From Teichococcus deserti (lineage in GTDB: Bacteria > Pseudomonadota > Alphaproteobacteria > Acetobacterales > Acetobacteraceae), in NCBI RefSeq assembly GCF_001982615.1, contig NZ_MLCO01000279.1, forward strand, positions 1 through 52,982: a stretch of 52,982 nt of DNA. Reading direction: 5' to 3'. Of this stretch, positions 46,613-52,982 are shown piece by piece; within the stretch, counting starts at the first letter, position 1; every line of letters begins with the position of its first letter. The notes below the pieces were generated by a model that had not been told where the DNA came from, did no database searches, and saw only the letters and a program-made list of their open reading frames with translations. The position numbers and the translations under genes were made by a program.

Positions 46613-47338
46613 ATGGAAGACACTTTGCAGAGCGAGCACATCGTGAAGTCGTACGAAGAACAGCTGAAGCGCCTGCGTGACATGGTCGCCCGCATGGGCG
46701 GCCTGGCCGAGCGCCAGGTGGCCGATGCCGCCGCCGCCCTGATCCGCCGCGACACCGAGCTCGCCAGCGCCGTCGTCGGCCGCGACGGCGAGATCGACGC
46801 GCTCGAGACCGAGATCGAGAACTTCTGCGTCCGCCTGCTGGCGCTGCGCCAGCCGATGGCCGCCGACCTGCGGCTGATCGTGGCCGCGATGAAGGTCTCG
46901 ACCGACATCGAGCGCATCGGCGACTACGCCCGCAACGCGGCGAAGCGCGCCATCGTCGTCTCGCAGCAGCCGCAGCTGGGCAGCCTGAACGGCTTCCAGT
47001 GGATGGCCAAGCTGGTGCAGGAGAACCTGAAGGACGCGATCGACGCGCTGGTCAAGGAAGACGCCAACGCCGCCGAGCGCGTCTGGGGCGCCGACGCGCC
47101 GGTCGACGACATCTACAACGGCATCTTCCGCGAGATGCTGACCCACATGATGGAAGACCCGCGCAACATCACCGCGGCGACCCACCTGCTGTTCATCGCC
47201 AAGAACTTCGAGCGGATCGGCGACCACGCGACCAACATCGCCGAGACCGTGCACTACGCCGTGCTCGGCCACATGCTGCCCGAGGACCGGCCGAAGTCGG
47301 ACAGCTCCGCCTACACCGTCGTCCGCCCGCCGGTCTGA
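46613..47338 (+). CDS. phoU: Phosphate signalling protein PhoU
   Basis: A 241-residue all-helical protein with two PhoU repeats. Metal-binding motifs E/DxxxD are visible as STDIERIGDYARN in the first repeat and NFERIGDHATNIAE in the second. PhoU holds PhoR and PstB in the off state when phosphate is ample. The gene is 11 bases after pstB and 31 before phoB. Confidence 0.95.
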   Translation: MEDTLQSEHIVKSYEEQLKRLRDMVARMGGLAERQVADAAAALIRRDTELASAVVGRDGEIDALETEIENFCVRLLALRQPMAADLRLIVAAMKVSTDIERIGDYARNAAKRAIVVSQQPQLGSLNGFQWMAKLVQENLKDAIDALVKEDANAAERVWGADAPVDDIYNGIFREMLTHMMEDPRNITAATHLLFIAKNFERIGDHATNIAETVHYAVLGHMLPEDRPKSDSSAYTVVRPPV

Positions 47339-47369
47339 CCGAACGACCGCCTGAGGAGAAGTGCCACCG

Positions 47370-48086
47370 ATGGCCGAGCTGCATTCCGGTATGTCGCGTC
47401 CGACGATCCTGGTGGTCGAGGACGAGGCGCCGCTGCTGACCCTGCTGCGCTACAACCTGGAAAAGCAGGGCTTCCGGGTCGACGAGGCCGCCGACGGCCA
47501 GGAAGCCCTGATGCGGGTCGCCGAGGCTCCGCCCGACCTGGTGCTGCTGGACTGGATGCTGCCGGCCCTCTCCGGGCTGGAAGTCTGCCGCCAGCTGCGC
47601 CGCCGCCCCGACACGCGTGACCTGCCGATCATCATGGTCACCGCCCGCACCGAGGACCAGGACGCCGTGCGCGCCCTGGACACCGGCGCGGACGACTACA
47701 TCGCCAAGCCTTTCGTCATGGATGCGCTGATGGCGCGCATCCGGGCGCTGCTGCGCCGCTCCGGCGGGGTCGCGACCAAGGGCGTGCTGGCCTGGCAGGA
47801 CGTGTCGATGGACCAGGACGCGCACCGCGTGACTCGCGCCGGCCGCGCGCTGCATCTGGGCCCGACCGAGTACCGGCTGCTGGAATTCTTCATGCAGCAC
47901 CCGGGCCGCGTCTTCTCGCGGGAGCAGCTGCTGGACGCCGTCTGGGGCCGCGACATCCATGTCGAGCCGCGCACCGTCGACGTCCATATCCGCCGTCTGC
48001 GCAAGTCGGTGAACGCCGATGGGGAGGTGGATATCATCCGCACCGTCCGTTCCGCCGGCTATGCGCTGGATCTCGAGCACGCCTGA
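47370..48086 (+). CDS. phoB: Phosphate response regulator PhoB
   Basis: A 238-residue OmpR/PhoB-type regulator. The receiver (about 11-126) has Glu17-Asp18, phosphoacceptor Asp61 in LLDWMLP, VTART and the Lys in AKPF. The DNA-binding wing (about 140-236) has GPTEYRLLEFFMQHPGRVFS and RTVDVHIRRLRK, which are characteristic of PhoB. ATG 47370 is set by GAGGAG. Its kinase PhoR is not in the window. It likely acts on the Pho boxes found here. Confidence 0.93.
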   Translation: MAELHSGMSRPTILVVEDEAPLLTLLRYNLEKQGFRVDEAADGQEALMRVAEAPPDLVLLDWMLPALSGLEVCRQLRRRPDTRDLPIIMVTARTEDQDAVRALDTGADDYIAKPFVMDALMARIRALLRRSGGVATKGVLAWQDVSMDQDAHRVTRAGRALHLGPTEYRLLEFFMQHPGRVFSREQLLDAVWGRDIHVEPRTVDVHIRRLRKSVNADGEVDIIRTVRSAGYALDLEHA

Positions 48087-48105
48087 AGGGAAAAAAAGAG
48101 GCAGG

Positions 48106-48334
48106 CCAGGGGAATGAATTCCCCTGGACCCCTTCTTTTTTCTGTCCGACTGCCGTGTCCACGTGAAGACGTGGGGCACAACGGACCATCAACAGCGCGA
48201 CCTTCGAGGTCGCGCTGTTTTTTTATGCCTGCGTCCCGCCATGATGCCCGGGCGACGGTGCAGGCAAGGCGCAGGTCCCCGAACGGCCGGTGATCAGAAA
48301 AAAGATGGGGGCTCGGGGGAATTCATTCCCCCGA
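48106..48334 (-). repeat. Dispersed non-coding element, copy 2 (inverted relative to copy 1)
   Basis: It is bounded by CCAGGGGAAT-GA-ATTCCCCTGG (48106-48127) and TCGGGGGAAT-TC-ATTCCCCCGA (48313-48334). Read on the minus strand it gives the same internal order as copy 1: TTTTTCTG, a GGCCGT block, GGCGGGACGC, AAGGTCG-GCTG, and the identical CACGTGGACACGGCAGTC (48165-48148). It fills the gap between convergent phoB and the Na/Pi gene. It contains a perfect hairpin at 48191-48219 that is poorly kept in copy 1. Confidence 0.8.
48191..48224 (+). terminator. Strong intrinsic terminator downstream of phoB
   Basis: A 13-bp perfect stem (48191-48203 with 48207-48219), a three-base loop TCG and T residues to 48224. 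It lies 105 bases after the phoB stop, within the dispersed element. It should end the pst-phoU-phoB message. Confidence 0.88.
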
Positions 48335-48356
48335 CCTTCCCCCCTGTCTTCTCTGC

Positions 48357-49943
48357 TCAGACGGTCGCTTCTCCCAACAACAACGTCTGCCGCCGGATCA
48401 GCCACACCGCGCGTTCGAAGAGCGTGGTGACCCGGAACAGCAGGCTCTGATCTTCCGGCGTCAGCGCTTCGGTCGTCGACACCCGGCGGCGCAATTGGTC
48501 CATCATCTCCGAGCGGTCGGCCGAAAGCTCGCGCAGCATCGCCAGGTCCTCGCTGTCGCCGCGGCTGCCGACGTCCTCGAGCTGCAGCAGCAGCAGGTGC
48601 AGCGCTTCCGACAGCTGCAGCACGCGGGTGGCGACCGGCGCCTGGGACGGGCCCGCGGCGGCGATGGCGAAGTCGCCGATGGTCTCGCGCAGCGCCGCCA
48701 GCAGCTCGTTGCGGTTCTCCAGCAGCACGGCGCGGTCCAGCGTGCCGCGGTCGGGGTCGCGCGCCAGCAGCTCGGCCAGGAAGGTCTTGGTGGCCTGCTC
48801 GACGCTGGCGGCGGCAGCCAGCTGGGTGGCGACCGGCGGCGTCGCAGGCGTGCCGTCCAGCACCGGGGCCAGCAGGCCGGGCAGGCGGGCGGCGAGGCCG
48901 GCCTGCTCGCGCTCGACCAGGTCGAGGGCGCTGGGCGGATGGTCGAGCGCCTGATCGTACAGAAAGCGCGGACGGCCCAGCGCCTCGGCCGGCGTCGCCG
49001 GCGACAGCCGCTCCAGCAGGGCGCGCATCGGGCGGCCGAGTGGTGCGAGGAACAGCGCCGTCACCACCTGAAAGATCAGGAACAGCCAGCCGATGCGCTC
49101 GGGCAGGCGCTCGGCCAGGTGCTCGGTCAGCCAGAGGACGAGCGGGATGCCGCGCTGCTCCAGCACGAAGAGGCCGAGGAACAGGACCGTGCCGATCACC
49201 TTGAAGAGGGTCTGGAACCAGGCGAGCTGGCGGGCCGAGCCGGACAGGTTGCCCGACAGCAGCAGCACCGACAGGCCGGAGCCGAGCGAGGCGCCATAGA
49301 CCACCATCACCGTCTGCTCGAAGCCGAGCAGGCCGAGGCTGGCGAGCGTGATCGCCAGGATCGAGACGGTGGAGGAGGATTGCGCGACGATGGTCACCAC
49401 CACCCCGACCAGGAAGGGCGGGGTGAGGGCCTGGCCGGAGAAGGCCAGCAGCTCGCGCACCATGGGCAGGTCGCGCAGCGGCGCGGCGCCGGCCTTGATG
49501 GTGGCCAGGCCCAGGAACAGCAGGCCAAGCCCCGCCAGCGCCCCCAGCAGCGGCCGCAGGCGCCCGCCGTGGTCGATGCCGAAATAGCTGGCGAAGCCGA
49601 CCAGGCCGAACAGCCAGAGCACCGCCAGCCGCAGGTCGATGGTGGCCAGCAGCACCAGCCCCGCGGTGCCGGCATTGGCCCAGGCGAGCGCCGGCAGCGC
49701 GCGCGCCAGCGGCAGCAGCCCGGCGGTGTAGAGGCTGGTGGCGATGAAGGTGACGGCGTTGGAGCTCTGGGTCAGCGCGCCCAGCAGCAGGCCGGTGCCG
49801 GCGGCCGAAACCGGCCCGCGGGTCGCCAGCCGCATGGCGCCGCGCAGCCGTGGGCCGGCCATGGCCTGCAACCCGCTGCCGACCGCCTTGATGCCCAGGA
49901 AGAACAGGCCGAGGCCCCCGAAGAGGCTGGCGAAGAGTTCCAT
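48357..49943 (-). CDS. Na/Pi cotransporter family protein with PhoU-like tail
   Basis: A 528-residue membrane protein with two inverted transport repeats, each with the family QSS signature: LLGALTQSSNAVTF and VTIVAQSSSTVSIL. About eight helices span residues 1-310. The C-terminal 200 residues are helical and PhoU-like (LLENRNELLAALRETIGDF). Such proteins import phosphate with sodium, or regulate Pi export. It lies downstream of the small sensor-like gene, convergent with phoB. Confidence 0.88.
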   Translation of the reverse strand: MELFASLFGGLGLFFLGIKAVGSGLQAMAGPRLRGAMRLATRGPVSAAGTGLLLGALTQSSNAVTFIATSLYTAGLLPLARALPALAWANAGTAGLVLLATIDLRLAVLWLFGLVGFASYFGIDHGGRLRPLLGALAGLGLLFLGLATIKAGAAPLRDLPMVRELLAFSGQALTPPFLVGVVVTIVAQSSSTVSILAITLASLGLLGFEQTVMVVYGASLGSGLSVLLLSGNLSGSARQLAWFQTLFKVIGTVLFLGLFVLEQRGIPLVLWLTEHLAERLPERIGWLFLIFQVVTALFLAPLGRPMRALLERLSPATPAEALGRPRFLYDQALDHPPSALDLVEREQAGLAARLPGLLAPVLDGTPATPPVATQLAAAASVEQATKTFLAELLARDPDRGTLDRAVLLENRNELLAALRETIGDFAIAAAGPSQAPVATRVLQLSEALHLLLLQLEDVGSRGDSEDLAMLRELSADRSEMMDQLRRRVSTTEALTPEDQSLLFRVTTLFERAVWLIRRQTLLLGEATV

Positions 49944-49967
49944 CGGTCAGGTCTCTCGAGGCGGGTC

Positions 49968-50624
49968 TCAGGCCGGGCGGCGGGCGGTGGCGAGGGTCAG
50001 CAGCAGGGCCAGCACCAGCACCAGCCCGGCGGCCGAGCCGATCAGCAGCAGGCGCCGGGTCTCCTCGTAGCGGGCGGCGGAGTCGCGCAGCATGGCCTCG
50101 CGGCTGGCATGGAAGGCCTGGGCAATGGCCTCGGCGGCGGCGTCCAGCTTCTGCTCCAGCGCGCGATCGACGCCTCGCACCCGGGCATCGATGGCGCGCG
50201 GGCCCTCGGGCGTGGTCGGATCGGCGCCGGCCAGGGCCTCGGCATAGCGCGCAGCCAGCGTCGCATGGTCGGCGACCAGGGCGGGCAGGCCGGCGCCGGC
50301 GGCCTCCGGCAGGCGCGGCGCCGCCCGGGCCAGGCCCTGCAGCAGCGCGGCGGTGCGCGTCTGCTCGGCCAGGAAGCGTTCCTCCAGCGCGCGCCGGCTG
50401 GCTTCGTCGCGGGAGCGGAGCAGGAGATTCTTCCATTCCTGCACCTGCCGCTTGAAGCCGGTCTCCGCCTGGCGGCCGGTGTCGAGGATGCCCTGCAGCT
50501 CGGCCAGCCGGGTCGAGGTCGCGCGGCTGGCGGCATCGGTCTGGTGCAGGGCGAAGAGGCCGAGCCCGGCCATGCCGAGCAGCACCAGCATCACCAGCCC
50601 GCCCAGCATCAGGCGCATGCGCAT
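49968..50624 (-). CDS. Receptor-like four-helix periplasmic protein without output domain
   Basis: A 218-residue protein with a helix at residues 6-26, a long helical periplasmic region and a second membrane helix near 190-210, then only five residues. The stretch GRQAETGFKRQVQEWKNLLL matches the ligand-binding part of many methyl-accepting chemotaxis proteins, but no HAMP or MCP signalling domain follows. Start ATG 50624 has AGGA 10 bases upstream. It is 24 bases before the Na/Pi gene, so a sensing or accessory role in phosphate uptake is suggested by context only. Confidence 0.68.
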   Translation of the reverse strand: MRMRLMLGGLVMLVLLGMAGLGLFALHQTDAASRATSTRLAELQGILDTGRQAETGFKRQVQEWKNLLLRSRDEASRRALEERFLAEQTRTAALLQGLARAAPRLPEAAGAGLPALVADHATLAARYAEALAGADPTTPEGPRAIDARVRGVDRALEQKLDAAAEAIAQAFHASREAMLRDSAARYEETRRLLLIGSAAGLVLVLALLLTLATARRPA

Positions 50625-50653
50625 CAATCAGATGTCCTGCATGGCCCCGCGAC

Positions 50654-50671
50654 CTGTCATGAAACTGTCAC
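50654..50671 (+). promoter_or_regulatory. Near-perfect Pho box
   Basis: Reads CTGTCAT-GAAA-CTGTCAC on the plus strand, matching both heptamers of the PhoB consensus at the exact 11-base period. It lies between divergent genes, 30 bases from the minus-strand start of the receptor-like gene (50624) and 188 bases from the RsbW-like start (50859). The plus-strand reading points to the RsbW-like gene, while function points to the Na/Pi operon; the very short distance on that side leaves little room for a leader. Confidence 0.65.
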
Positions 50672-50858
50672 GAAGCGCTTGTTTTCACGAAAGAAAGCCC
50701 GCTTGCGGCGGTGCGCCGCATCGATGCCGCGCCGGCCTGCCAGCGTCAAGCTGGCGGCCGTCGCCGGGGCGCCCGCCGCTGCCGTCCTGACAAGCGTCGT
50801 GCGCTTGGGTAATCTGGCGCGGAAACGTCCGTCCGAGTCGAGAGGAAGGCAGCCGAGC

Positions 50859-51272
50859 ATGGCGATGAGCACGCAACTGGCGCTGCGGCTGCGGCCCGAG
50901 GCGGAGGCGGTGCCCGAGCTGCTGGACCGGCTGGAGGCCTTTGCCGAGGAGGCGGAGCTCAGCCCGGGCGTGGCGCATCGCCTGGCCCTGGTCGCCGAGG
51001 AGCTGGTAGCCAATGTCGCCATGCACGGCGTCGGCGCCAGCTTCGTCGAGGTGGCGCTGCGCCAGGCGGAGGGCGCGCTGCTGCTCGACATCGTCGATGA
51101 CGGCCCGGAATTCGATCCGCTGGCCGAGGCTGCGCCCGACACCGAGGCCGGCATCGAGGAGCGCGAGATCGGGGGCTTGGGCATCCATTTCGTCCGCAAG
51201 ATGGTCCGCAGCCTGGACTATCGGCGGCAGGACGGCTGCAACCGCCTCGCGGCGGTGCTGGACGCGGGCTGA
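50859..51272 (+). CDS. RsbW-like anti-sigma/serine kinase (GHKL ATPase)
   Basis: A 137-residue GHKL-fold protein. The N-box is EELVANVAMHG, G1 DDGPEFDPL and G2 GGLGIHFVRKMV. Such kinases bind a sigma factor or phosphorylate a STAS partner on Ser. ATG 50859 has AGAGGAAGG upstream. It is followed 67 bases later by a STAS-domain gene, a classical partner-switch pair. No sigma-factor gene is present in the window. Confidence 0.88.
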   Translation: MAMSTQLALRLRPEAEAVPELLDRLEAFAEEAELSPGVAHRLALVAEELVANVAMHGVGASFVEVALRQAEGALLLDIVDDGPEFDPLAEAAPDTEAGIEEREIGGLGIHFVRKMVRSLDYRRQDGCNRLAAVLDAG

Positions 51273-51339
51273 AGCGCGCGGCACTTTGACGGCCACGCGT
51301 CAGAGACGATTGAGAGACGCATAGAGGAGCGTGACGAGT

Positions 51340-51663
51340 ATGCAGATCGCCGAGATCAAGTCCGGGGCCGTGACGGTCGCTGCCTTCGAAGGGCGGCTCG
51401 ACACCGCCACCGCCGCGGCGGCGGAGAGCAAGCTGCTCGCCCTGTTGGAGGAAGGCGGCGTGGTCGCCGATCTGGAGGGGGTGCGCTACGTTTCCTCCGC
51501 CGGGCTGCGCGTGCTGCTGAAGGCCGCCAAGCAGGCCAAGACCGCCGGCAAGCCGTTCAGCGTCTGCGGCCTGCAGGCGCCGGTGCGCGAGGTCTTCGAG
51601 ATCTCCGGCTTCGACAAGATCATCCCGGCCTATGCCACCCGCGCCGAGGCGCTGGCGGCCTGA
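51340..51663 (+). CDS. STAS-domain anti-anti-sigma protein
   Basis: A 107-residue SpoIIAA/RsbV-type STAS domain. The phosphorylatable Ser is most likely Ser53 in RYVSSAGLRVLL. ATG 51340 is preferred because GAGGAG is 10 bases upstream; GTG 51331 lies too close to it. It should bind the RsbW-like kinase when unphosphorylated. The CheR-like gene follows after 64 bases. Confidence 0.9.
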   Translation: MQIAEIKSGAVTVAAFEGRLDTATAAAAESKLLALLEEGGVVADLEGVRYVSSAGLRVLLKAAKQAKTAGKPFSVCGLQAPVREVFEISGFDKIIPAYATRAEALAA

Positions 51664-51727
51664 TCCCGCGCCGGCGGACGCCCTTCCTCGGGATGGCGCC
51701 CGCCGGGCTTTCCCGGCCGGAGGCATG

Positions 51728-52513
51728 ATGCAGGGACCTCCTGGCGCGGATGGCTTGCAGCTCGGCCTGCTGGACGGGCTGGCGCGGCTCGCCGGCCTGG
51801 CGCCGAGCGAGGTGCTGCTGGGCCGGCTGCGCCGCGCCGCCCTGCTGCTCTCCGGCATGACCGAGGCGCGGCTGCCGCCCGCCGATCCTGAGGATCCTTT
51901 CTGGGCCGCGCTGCTCGACGCCGTGACCGTGCAGGAGACGCGGCTGTTCCGCGCCGCCTCCCAGCTCGAGGCGCTGGCTGCTCTGGTCTTCCCGGGCCTG
52001 CGCGGGCTCGGCCGCCCGCTGCGCCTGCTCTCCGCCGGCTGCGCCACGGGGGAGGAGGGCTGGACGCTCGCCGCCCTGGCCGGCAAGGCCGGCTTCGCCG
52101 CGGCGGTCACCGGCATCGACCTCTGCCGCCCGGCCCTCGCCCGGGCCGCGACGGGCCGCTTCCCGCCCGGTCCGCCGGACCCGCTGCGCGACGTGCCGAC
52201 GGCCTATCTGCGGCATTTCCCGCGCCTGCCCGATGGCGGGGCGCGCGCCCAGCCGCCAGCCGGTGTGACCGTGTCCTGGTCGCGCCAGAACCTTTGCGAA
52301 CTGGCCGAGCCGGAAGAAAGCTTCGACATCATCCTGTGCCGCAACGTACTGATCTACCTGACCGCGCCCGCCCGCGCCGCGGTGGTCGAGGGCCTCTTCG
52401 CCCGGCTCGCCCCGGGCGGGGCGCTGCTGCTGGGCGCCACCGACGCGCCGCCGCCCTCGCTCGGCCTGGTGCTGTGGTCGGAGACGCAGCCCTCGCTGTG
52501 GCGGCGGGCATGA
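51728..52513 (+). CDS. CheR-family protein methyltransferase
   Basis: A 261-residue CheR methyltransferase. An N-terminal helical domain is followed by the catalytic domain with LLSAGCATGEEGWTLA (SAM site) and FDIILCRNVLIYLT. CheR methylates Glu residues of chemoreceptors. Start ATG 51728 has GGAGG 5 bases upstream. It overlaps the CheW-like gene by ATGA. A dyad upstream (about 51673-51710) has one mismatch and no strong T run, so it may not terminate. Confidence 0.88.
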   Translation: MQGPPGADGLQLGLLDGLARLAGLAPSEVLLGRLRRAALLLSGMTEARLPPADPEDPFWAALLDAVTVQETRLFRAASQLEALAALVFPGLRGLGRPLRLLSAGCATGEEGWTLAALAGKAGFAAAVTGIDLCRPALARAATGRFPPGPPDPLRDVPTAYLRHFPRLPDGGARAQPPAGVTVSWSRQNLCELAEPEESFDIILCRNVLIYLTAPARAAVVEGLFARLAPGGALLLGATDAPPPSLGLVLWSETQPSLWRRA

Positions 52514-52982
52514 GCGCGCTGCTGGCCGGTGGCCGCGCCTGGCGCCTGCCGCCCGGGGTAGAGGCCGTCCCGCCGCTGCGCCCGCGCCCGCTGCCCGGCG
52601 CCGCGCCCGGGCTGCTCGGCCTGGCGCTGCAGGGCGGGCAGCTGCTGCCGGTGCTGGCCCCGGGCGGCGTCGCCGGCCCGGTCTGGCTGCTCTGTCCCGC
52701 CAGCGAAGGCGGCGCCCGCCTGCTGCTGACCGGCGAGGCGCTGCTGGCCCAGGTGCCGGAGGACGCCCAGCCGCTCGACCTGCCGCTGGCGCTGCTCTCC
52801 GCCACGCCGACCGCGGCCGTCGCCCCGCTGCCCGCCGCCGCCCTGCCGCCGCGCCCGGTGGCCGAGCGGGCGCGGGCCGGCCTGCTCGGCCTCGGCCTGG
52901 CGGGGGGCAGGATGCTGCTGCCCCTCGACCGGCTGGCGCGGGTGGTGCCGATGCCGGCGCTGGCCCCGGCGCCGGCATCGGC
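52510..52982 (+). CDS. CheW-like protein (partial)
   Basis: The first 157 residues; the gene continues past the window. It opens MSALLAGGRAWRLPPG with a CheW-like GLLGLALQGGQLLPVLAPGG and later GLLGLGLAGGRMLLPLDRLA, which looks like the beginning of a second CheW-type repeat. CheW proteins couple receptors to CheA. Divergent sequence and possible tandem domains are unusual. ATGA overlap with CheR. Confidence 0.6.
   Translation, partial: MSALLAGGRAWRLPPGVEAVPPLRPRPLPGAAPGLLGLALQGGQLLPVLAPGGVAGPVWLLCPASEGGARLLLTGEALLAQVPEDAQPLDLPLALLSATPTAAVAPLPAAALPPRPVAERARAGLLGLGLAGGRMLLPLDRLARVVPMPALAPAPAS

Noticed and set aside
50724-50858. N-terminal extension of the RsbW-like protein from the ATG at 50724
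   Set aside because: In frame, but the added residues are not protein-like and a strong ribosome site (AGAGGAAGG) directly precedes the ATG at 50859.
48495-51272. Plus-strand frame running from opposite the Na/Pi gene into the RsbW-like gene
   Set aside because: Only the last part from 50859 has a ribosome site and GHKL motifs; the rest is antisense shadow.

Overview
The window is uniformly GC-rich (third codon positions almost always G or C), uses ATG, GTG and TTG starts, and has gene content typical of an alphaproteobacterium: several Tat-exported peptide-type binding proteins, a PmtA-like lipid methyltransferase, a UPF0314 protein, a TctC/Bug binding protein, and a PlcP-like phosphoesterase next to a glycosyltransferase. 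By overall impression an Acetobacteraceae/Rhodospirillales chromosome (Roseomonas-like) is most likely. That is an inference, because no rRNA or marker phylogeny is present. No transposase, integrase, CRISPR array, tRNA or rRNA was seen.

Layout. 1-2433 (minus): the end of a type I secretion operon (HlyD adaptor fragment, ABC exporter, small membrane protein). 2726-4185 (minus): GtrA plus a GT2 glycosyltransferase. 4346-13596 (plus): three paralogous solute-binding proteins, then a complete DppBCDF-type ABC importer, ending in a strong terminator. 13801-15112: small and medium subunits of a CO-dehydrogenase/xanthine-oxidase-type hydroxylase, without the large subunit. 15249-21767: an assortment including a D-amino-acid-dehydrogenase-like flavoprotein, a double cold-shock-domain protein with a long RG/FG linker, a protein with a flagellin-like C-terminus, a TctC protein, an SDR and an HD-GYP protein. 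21889-27984: a degenerate hybrid kinase behind a family 8 endoglucanase, an O-antigen-ligase-type protein and a UPF0314 protein.

27989-37726 looks like a catabolic cluster. A class II aldolase gene is divergent from an N,N-dimethylformamidase-type large subunit, which is followed by a second full peptide-type ABC importer and an M14 aspartoacylase/deacylase. An inverted repeat lies in the divergent control region. Together they suggest uptake and hydrolysis of an unidentified amide or N-acyl compound.

37984-50671 is largely a phosphate-response region: a PlcP-like phospholipase C and an Agt-like glycosyltransferase (lipid remodelling), a PmtA-like methyltransferase, pstSCAB-phoU-phoB, and a Na/Pi cotransporter gene. 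Pho-box-like sites precede plcP, pstS and, less surely, the methyltransferase, and a near-perfect one lies between the Na/Pi operon and the next genes. phoR is absent. The right end (50859-52982) starts a signalling cluster: RsbW-like kinase, STAS protein, CheR, and a CheW-like protein cut by the window edge.

The most unusual structural feature is a non-coding element of about 225 bp present twice in opposite orientations (37739-37960 and 48106-48334). It is bounded by GGGGAATTCATTCCCC-type palindromes and shares internal blocks. A solitary half copy lies at about 15147-15200. All copies sit just downstream of genes.
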